Shown here: one piece after another, positions 7,671 to 11,723 of the stretch | Numbering within the stretch: the stretch's first letter is position 1 | Layout of the letters: the number at the start of each line of letters is the position of its first letter | DNA from: Fidelibacterota bacterium | Lineage (GTDB): Bacteria; Fidelibacterota; Fidelibacteria; Fidelibacterales; Fidelibacteraceae | Length of the DNA stretch: 11,723 nucleotides | NCBI GenBank assembly: GCA_016937825.1 | Contig: JAFGVT010000104.1 | Span: forward strand, 1 to 11,723 | Direction of reading: 5' to 3' | Position numbers and translations under genes: made by a program | The notes under the pieces: model-generated | The model's input: the letters and a program-made list of their open reading frames with translations, nothing else | Database searches by the model: none | Told to the model about the DNA's origin: nothing

Positions 7671-8288
7671 TTATACTCTTGCGAAAGCCCTGAAACCCGA
7701 AAAAGCGAAGTAAACGGCGACCAGGATGAGGCAGCTTCCCAGCAGGATATAGAGGATCTTCCGCAGCTTCGGACGATCGAGCACGCCCGAGCGGTGGGTC
7801 AGCCAGCCCAGCACGCCGTCCCAGAGAAAATCCACGGAAAGATGCGTGATGATGAAAAAGATCAGGACGCCCTTGCCGAAGCTGCGCGCCTGCAGGATCA
7901 GGGCCAGTCCGGCGGTCGCCCACCACAGGATGAAATAGGGATTGATGCTCGTAACGATCCCGCCGATGAAAGCGCGCGTGTCCTTTGCTTCGAGCCGCAC
8001 CTCCCGGTTTGCCGAGCGGATCATGTCCCCACCGATATAAAGGAGCATCAGCGCCCCGGCGAAGGCGATTATCATGTGCACGGCCGGATTTTCCATGAAA
8101 TTGGCGGCATAGACGGAAAGGAAAAGGATCAGAGGGATCTCCACCACGGCATGTCCCGCCGCAACGGTAAAACCCGCCCAGGGAGAACGCTTCGCATTGG
8201 CGATCACCACCGCCGTCACGGGTCCGGGCATCATGGCGCCCGTGAAGGAGATCAGAAAAACAGAGAGTAAAAAAAGTATCAGTTCCAT
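7671..8288 (-). CDS. LysE/RhtB-family amino-acid exporter
   Basis: This 205-residue inner-membrane protein has about six hydrophobic segments. The N-terminal family signature GAMMPGPVTAVVIANAKRSP begins at residue 17 (the PGP motif), followed by AGHAVVEIPLIL; VTSINPYFILWWATAGLAL lies mid-protein. The LysE/RhtB superfamily exports lysine, arginine, homoserine, threonine or related solutes; the substrate cannot be assigned here. I place the start at the ATG at 8288 because it puts PGP at the usual distance from the N terminus. An upstream in-frame TTG at 8324 would add 12 residues encoded by repeat DNA. No Shine-Dalgarno is evident before the ATG; the upstream bases are pyrimidine-rich on the coding strand and belong to the heptad array. 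The gene is flanked by that array and, downstream, by a rho-independent terminator. Confidence 0.88.
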   Translation of the reverse strand: MELILFLLSVFLISFTGAMMPGPVTAVVIANAKRSPWAGFTVAAGHAVVEIPLILFLSVYAANFMENPAVHMIIAFAGALMLLYIGGDMIRSANREVRLEAKDTRAFIGGIVTSINPYFILWWATAGLALILQARSFGKGVLIFFIITHLSVDFLWDGVLGWLTHRSGVLDRPKLRKILYILLGSCLILVAVYFAFSGFRAFARV

Positions 8289-8295
8289 GGTGTGC

Positions 8296-8540
8296 AAAGT
8301 AAAAAGAGAAAAGGGAAAAGACAAAATAAAAAATCGGAAGACAGAAGACGGTAGACAGAAGCCGGAAGCTGAGAGCCAGAAGTCAGAAGCCGGAAGCCGG
8401 AAGTCAGAAGCTGAGAGCTAATGGCTGGTGATAGCTAATAGCTAATAGCTGATAGCTGATAGCTGATAGCTGATGGCTGATGGCTGAAAGCTAATGGCTG
8501 ATAGCTGATGGCTGAAAGCTAATGGCTGAAAGCTAAAAGC
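8296..8540. repeat. Degenerate heptanucleotide (7-bp period) tandem array, 35 units in three blocks
   Basis: The gap between the RNR operon and the LysE gene is occupied by 245 bp with an unbroken 7-bp period. Block A (8296-8337, 6 units) follows AAANNNN, for example AAAGAGA, AAAGGGA. Block B (8338-8428, 13 units) follows AAGNCRG, for example AAGCCGG, AAGTCAG, AAGCTGA. Block C (8429-8540, 16 units) follows TRANRGC, for example TGATAGC, TAATGGC, TGAAAGC. The blocks keep a common register although their consensus changes. Every block C unit opens with TGA or TAA on the plus strand, and the ATTAGCT-type units give TAG on the minus strand, so no reading frame can pass. It resembles the heptameric short tandemly repeated repetitive (STRR) sequences known from cyanobacteria. 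There is no spacer structure, so it is not CRISPR. The rest of the 258-bp gap holds nothing I can identify. Confidence 0.92.
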
Positions 8541-8546
8541 GGGAAT

Positions 8547-9179
8547 TTATTTATCGCACTTCGTATATCCGCACTGTACACAGAACTCGCAGCCGTTCTC
8601 GAACTTCAGGGAGCGGTTGTTGCATTCGGGGCAGATCTTGAAGGTGTTGTTGGTCGTGGGGTCCCCTTCGTCGTCCAGGATGCTGTGCACCGCGGTGAGC
8701 TGGGTCTTGATGGGCAGGTTGATCTGTTCGCCCTGTTCCGGCAATTGCAGGATCCCCTCATCGCGGAAGAAGCGCTCGATCACATCGGCGACTTCCGAAT
8801 AGAAGGAATGGATATACTTTCCATCCTTGAAGTACCCGCCGTTCGGATCGTAGATACTGCGCAGTTCCTCCAGGATGAACTGGGCGTCTCCCGCACGGCG
8901 GAAGATCGCCGAGATCAGGCGGGTCAGCACGGCGTACTGGGCCGAATGGGTCAGGTCTTTTGAATTGATAAAGATCTCGATCGGACGCTTACGCCCATAT
9001 TCGATGATATACCCCAGGGTAACATAGACATTGAATTTTACGAAAGGGCTTTTGATCTTGTAGACCCGGGCGTCGACCACGTCGGGACGTTTCAGCGTCA
9101 GCTGCTGGGGACGTTTGTCTTCGTCCGGTTTTTCGATCTTCTTCTCACGGATACGGAATTCTTTGCTGTAGTTTAACAT
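8547..9179 (-). CDS. Class II ribonucleotide reductase, separate C-terminal TSCPD/zinc-tail subunit (NrdJb-like)
   Basis: This 210-residue protein matches the C-terminal part of single-chain NrdJ enzymes. A TSCPD-type region spans about residues 35-150 (with VNVT-like VKFNVYVTLGY and DLTHSAQYAVLTRLISAIFRR). A cysteine-rich tail follows: C183-PE-C186, NGC197-EF-C200, and C203-GYTK-C208. In NrdJ the last CxxxxC-type pair is thought to pass electrons from thioredoxin to the active-site disulfide, and the other Cys likely bind zinc. Here this module is a separate gene. Its ATG overlaps the TAA of the large-subunit gene by one base (TAATG), with a strong GAGGTGG just upstream, which indicates coupled translation and roughly matched production. 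Pseudomonas aeruginosa has a comparable NrdJa/NrdJb split. The protein is unlikely to have activity alone; it should act together with the upstream product. Confidence 0.9.
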   Translation of the reverse strand: MLNYSKEFRIREKKIEKPDEDKRPQQLTLKRPDVVDARVYKIKSPFVKFNVYVTLGYIIEYGRKRPIEIFINSKDLTHSAQYAVLTRLISAIFRRAGDAQFILEELRSIYDPNGGYFKDGKYIHSFYSEVADVIERFFRDEGILQLPEQGEQINLPIKTQLTAVHSILDDEGDPTTNNTFKICPECNNRSLKFENGCEFCVQCGYTKCDK

Positions 9180-11683
9180 TATACCACCTCGATCTCTTTC
9201 GCATCTTTCAGCCCCATGGTGTTGCGGAAATAATGGAACGGGGTGGACAGGGTTCCGTCTTCGAGCACCATGATCTCGTCACCGGTGAACTCGACGACCT
9301 CATCTTTGGTGATCACCATCTCAAAGCGTTTTTCACGGAATTCCTGAAAATCGGTCTTTTCGCCTTCAACGCTCAGGATCGGGAAACGGCTTCCGTCGCG
9401 GTAGATCGTTATGCCTTTCAGACCCTTCAGCCAGGCTTCCAGATAAATGCTGGAGATCACTTCGGGCTCGATGTCTTCGGGAAGGTTAATGGTGGAGGAG
9501 ATGGAATGGTCGATGTATTTCTGGCAGACGGACTGTATCTGAATGCGTTTTTCGTAGGGGATGGTATGCGCGGTCTTGAAAAAATAGGGGGGCAGGATAT
9601 CCTCGAGGTCGAACTCGCGCTTGACGTCCTTGATCTTGTCGTTTAGATTGTTCAGGTCCACAAAGGCCTGCAAGGTGGAGTGAAAGACCTGGAAAAACTG
9701 GTTGTCAAAGGACTCCGCCCGGCGCGTGTAGAAGAGTGCGAACAGGGGCTCTATCCCCCCGCTGACCCCGATATAGTTCTCTTTTCCTATTTCAAAGGAT
9801 TTGATGATATTGCTGATCGTCCCGGTCGGGGCGATGGAGGTCAGGGCGATGTTGCGCAGCCCGTACTGGCGGATGTGCTCCCGGGTGTCGTCGGACAAGG
9901 CTTCCTCAAAGAAGGGGCACCGGGAATAGGCTTCGTAATCGAAAATTTCCGAGGGTCCTTTTTCTTTGGCAAGCTCCGAAGAGGTCATATACGCGGTGTC
10001 GTTGATAAAGCTCATAACCTCTTCCATAAGCTCGATCCCGTTCCGGGAATCGTAATCGATCCCGAGCTGGAAGAACATGTCCGCAATGCCCATGATCCCC
10101 AGACCGAGCCGGCGGGTCTCGCTTGCGGCTTCACGCTGTTTTTCAAGGGGATTCAGTGTCTCGTTCCAGGTCACGACATTGTCCAGGAAACGAATGCAGT
10201 TTCCCGTTGAAATGCGAAGCTGCTCCCAGTCGATCTTTGCTTTGGGGGTAAAACCGTCAACGACGAAGCGGCTCAGGTTGATCGACCCCAGGTTGCAGGC
10301 GCCGCCGTCCTCCAGGGGAACCTCCGCGCAGGGATTCGTGGAAATGATGGGCCGGTTCACATAGTTCGACGGCGAGTATTTGCTCATCTGGGTCCAGAAG
10401 ATCAGCCCGGGTTCGGCGGAATGATAATTCGATTCCACGAAGAGGTTCCAGATGTCCCGCGCCTTGACCAGGTTCCGGATCTCCCCGGAGGGCTTTGAGG
10501 CAAAATACAGGAGGAAATCCCCGGCATATTTTATCGCAAGTTCCCAGTCGTCCTTCCCGGCATCCAGCAGATAATCTCCGTACACGTCGCGTTTCTGCTT
10601 GTCCTTCAGGTCCTCCTCGCGGATGCTGCGGCCGAACTGGTCCTCCAGCCATTCGTTCATCTTGCCGGCGTCCCGGAAGGTTTCCAGCAGTTCATAATCC
10701 TCGATGTTCTTGCTCGGAATGCCGAGCGAGTAGAAATACCCGTCATCCTGGAGGGCTTCGGTCAGGCGAAGCTTGTGCTTTTTGCGGTAGATCAGGATGG
10801 TGTCGCGCTTGTATTCCGTTTCTTCGCGGACGGCCTGCATGAATTCATCGGAAACCTTGATGGAGGTGTTCGCAAAACGGATCTGCGTATTCTCCATTAC
10901 CTGCTTCTTCAATTCCGAAAGCTGTTCCTCGTTGAACTTCCCGCTCCAGCGGCACTGTTCCACCACTTGCTTGGTCACCCAGTTGGGCGTTTTCTTGACC
11001 TTGATGAAATGGAGGATATCGGGGTGCTTGATGTCAATGGTCAGCATCAGCGCACCGCGCCGGCCGGACTGTCCGATCAGGCCGGTGGTCATGGAGAACA
11101 GCTCCATAAAAGAGACTGCGCCGGTCGAGCTGTCGGCGGCGTTATGGACGATGGAATCCCGCGGACGCAGCGGCGTGATGTCGACGCCCACGCCTCCGCC
11201 GTAGGAATAGGTGCGCGCGCATTCCGCCGCCGTGGCATAGATCGATTCGATATTGTCTTCCGGAATGCCGGTCACAAAACAGTTCGCAAGGGTCTTCAGG
11301 CGGTACAGGTCGCCCGCCCCGGCCAGCACGCGCCCGCCGGCGATCCAGTGTCCGTTGTACAGGTCGCGGTAAAAGTGTTCCGCCCACTGGGTCTGTTTGA
11401 TCTTGGAGTTCTCCTGGGCGGCGACAAAGGAAGCGATGCGCATGAACACGTCCTCGGGACGGTTCTCAATGGGATTCCCCTCATAATCCCGAAGATAGTA
11501 TTTCTTTTTGTAAATGTTCTCGGCCAGCTCGTTGTGGTTCAGGTAGTTCTTGTGTTCCGGCAGGTTCCCGGCCTTGATCTCGGCCTTCAGATGTTCATAC
11601 AAATTCTGGTAATTCCGTATCTTTTCCTCCCCCACTTTTTTCGTAAATTTACCACGATATTTGAACATGTTTGTGAACGACAT
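9179..11683 (-). CDS. nrdJ: Adenosylcobalamin-dependent (class II) ribonucleotide reductase, catalytic part
   Basis: The enzyme reduces ribonucleotides to deoxyribonucleotides with a cobalamin-generated thiyl radical and works with or without oxygen. The 834-residue protein carries the 10-stranded barrel signatures: C135 in LANCFVTGIPEDN (first redox Cys), YGGGVGVDITPLRPRDS (161-177), GQSGRRGALMLTIDIKHPDI (204-223), NPCAE at 450-454 (catalytic Asn450, Cys452, Glu454), C463 in GACNLGSINLSRF (second redox Cys), RRLGLGIMGIAD (524-535), SIAPTGTISNI (616-626, phosphate contact) and EAWLKGLKGITIYRDGSR (749-766). No ATP-cone is seen at the N terminus. Residues about 290-400 look like a charged insertion compared with compact NrdJ enzymes. 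The C-terminal TSCPD and Cys tail are in the next, coupled gene. The start ATG has AGGGG 7 nt upstream, and all active-site residues appear intact. Confidence 0.95.
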   Translation of the reverse strand: MSFTNMFKYRGKFTKKVGEEKIRNYQNLYEHLKAEIKAGNLPEHKNYLNHNELAENIYKKKYYLRDYEGNPIENRPEDVFMRIASFVAAQENSKIKQTQWAEHFYRDLYNGHWIAGGRVLAGAGDLYRLKTLANCFVTGIPEDNIESIYATAAECARTYSYGGGVGVDITPLRPRDSIVHNAADSSTGAVSFMELFSMTTGLIGQSGRRGALMLTIDIKHPDILHFIKVKKTPNWVTKQVVEQCRWSGKFNEEQLSELKKQVMENTQIRFANTSIKVSDEFMQAVREETEYKRDTILIYRKKHKLRLTEALQDDGYFYSLGIPSKNIEDYELLETFRDAGKMNEWLEDQFGRSIREEDLKDKQKRDVYGDYLLDAGKDDWELAIKYAGDFLLYFASKPSGEIRNLVKARDIWNLFVESNYHSAEPGLIFWTQMSKYSPSNYVNRPIISTNPCAEVPLEDGGACNLGSINLSRFVVDGFTPKAKIDWEQLRISTGNCIRFLDNVVTWNETLNPLEKQREAASETRRLGLGIMGIADMFFQLGIDYDSRNGIELMEEVMSFINDTAYMTSSELAKEKGPSEIFDYEAYSRCPFFEEALSDDTREHIRQYGLRNIALTSIAPTGTISNIIKSFEIGKENYIGVSGGIEPLFALFYTRRAESFDNQFFQVFHSTLQAFVDLNNLNDKIKDVKREFDLEDILPPYFFKTAHTIPYEKRIQIQSVCQKYIDHSISSTINLPEDIEPEVISSIYLEAWLKGLKGITIYRDGSRFPILSVEGEKTDFQEFREKRFEMVITKDEVVEFTGDEIMVLEDGTLSTPFHYFRNTMGLKDAKEIEVV

Positions 11684-11705
11684 TTAGACCCCTGTTAACC
11701 TTGTT

Positions 11706-11721
11706 TTGTGAATATCCACAA
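11706..11721. promoter_or_regulatory. Near-palindrome upstream of nrdJ (paired DnaA-box-like sites)
   Basis: The 16-bp element TTGTGAATATCCACAA is a palindrome with one mismatched pair, and lies 22 nt before the nrdJ start codon. Each strand contains a 9-mer one base off the DnaA box TTATNCACA: ATATCCACA on plus and ATATTCACA on minus. E. coli nrdAB is regulated by DnaA, so an operator is possible. It is also close to the Rex operator (TTGTG-N8-CACAA) but two bases shorter. It does not match an NrdR box, whose half-sites have the opposite orientation. With only 40 bp upstream in the window, this remains tentative. Confidence 0.35.
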
Positions 11722-11723
11722 TA

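Noticed and set aside
8288..8324. Upstream TTG start for the LysE exporter
   Set aside because: It would add 12 residues encoded by block A of the repeat array and push the PGP motif further than usual from the N terminus. The ATG at 8288 fits the family better.
8296..8540. CRISPR array
   Set aside because: Units are only 7 bp, contiguous and degenerate. There are no spacers and no cas genes.
10483..10814. Intein in NrdJ
   Set aside because: Inteins are common in ribonucleotide reductases, but the extra segment has no Cys/Ser start, no terminal His-Asn, and is too short for a normal intein.
11706..11721. NrdR box
   Set aside because: NrdR boxes have the form ACAC...GTGT; this palindrome has the half-sites in the opposite orientation (TTGTG...CACAA), and no second box is visible in the short leader.

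Overview
The window carries ordinary chromosomal genes, all on the minus strand, with no mobile element, CRISPR array, tRNA or rRNA. Base composition is moderate (about half G+C by eye). The YbeY protein has the Asn-Asp ending of its metal motif that I associate with Bacteroidota and relatives. The 7TM-HD protein / YbeY / CNNM-CBS / MazG cluster and the long intergenic heptad repeats also fit an uncultured member of the Fibrobacterota-Chlorobiota-Bacteroidota (FCB) sphere. This placement is an inference; no rRNA is present to confirm it.

Reading in the direction of transcription (high to low coordinates), the window opens with a B12-dependent class II ribonucleotide reductase split into two translationally coupled genes: nrdJ large part, 11683-9179, and the C-terminal TSCPD/zinc part, 9179-8547. 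A short near-palindrome resembling paired DnaA boxes precedes it. Then comes a 258-bp gap filled by a degenerate 7-bp-period repeat array (8296-8540, 35 units), which runs almost to the start codon of a LysE-type exporter (8288-7671).

A 200-bp gap (7471-7670) follows. It holds a clear rho-independent terminator on the minus strand, preceded by sequence that could be a small structured RNA. Next is a coiled-coil/C4 zinc-ribbon protein (7470-6748). The class A RNase P RNA gene rnpB (6749-6357) starts inside that gene's stop codon and is followed 32 nt later by recJ (6324-4627). A 61-bp gap with a possible promoter leads to a tight four-gene operon: a PgpH-like 7TM-HD membrane phosphodiesterase, ybeY, a CNNM/CBS/CorC membrane protein, and mazG, which runs off the left edge. 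Junctions in this operon are ATGA overlaps or a 2-nt gap.

The gene content is RNA maturation and decay (RNase P, YbeY), DNA repair (RecJ), nucleotide supply and sanitation (NrdJ, MazG), and membrane or second-messenger functions (7TM-HD protein, CNNM/CBS protein, LysE). I see no evidence of an undescribed multi-gene system. The most unusual elements are non-coding: the heptad array, the possible small RNA, and the embedding of rnpB in a protein operon.
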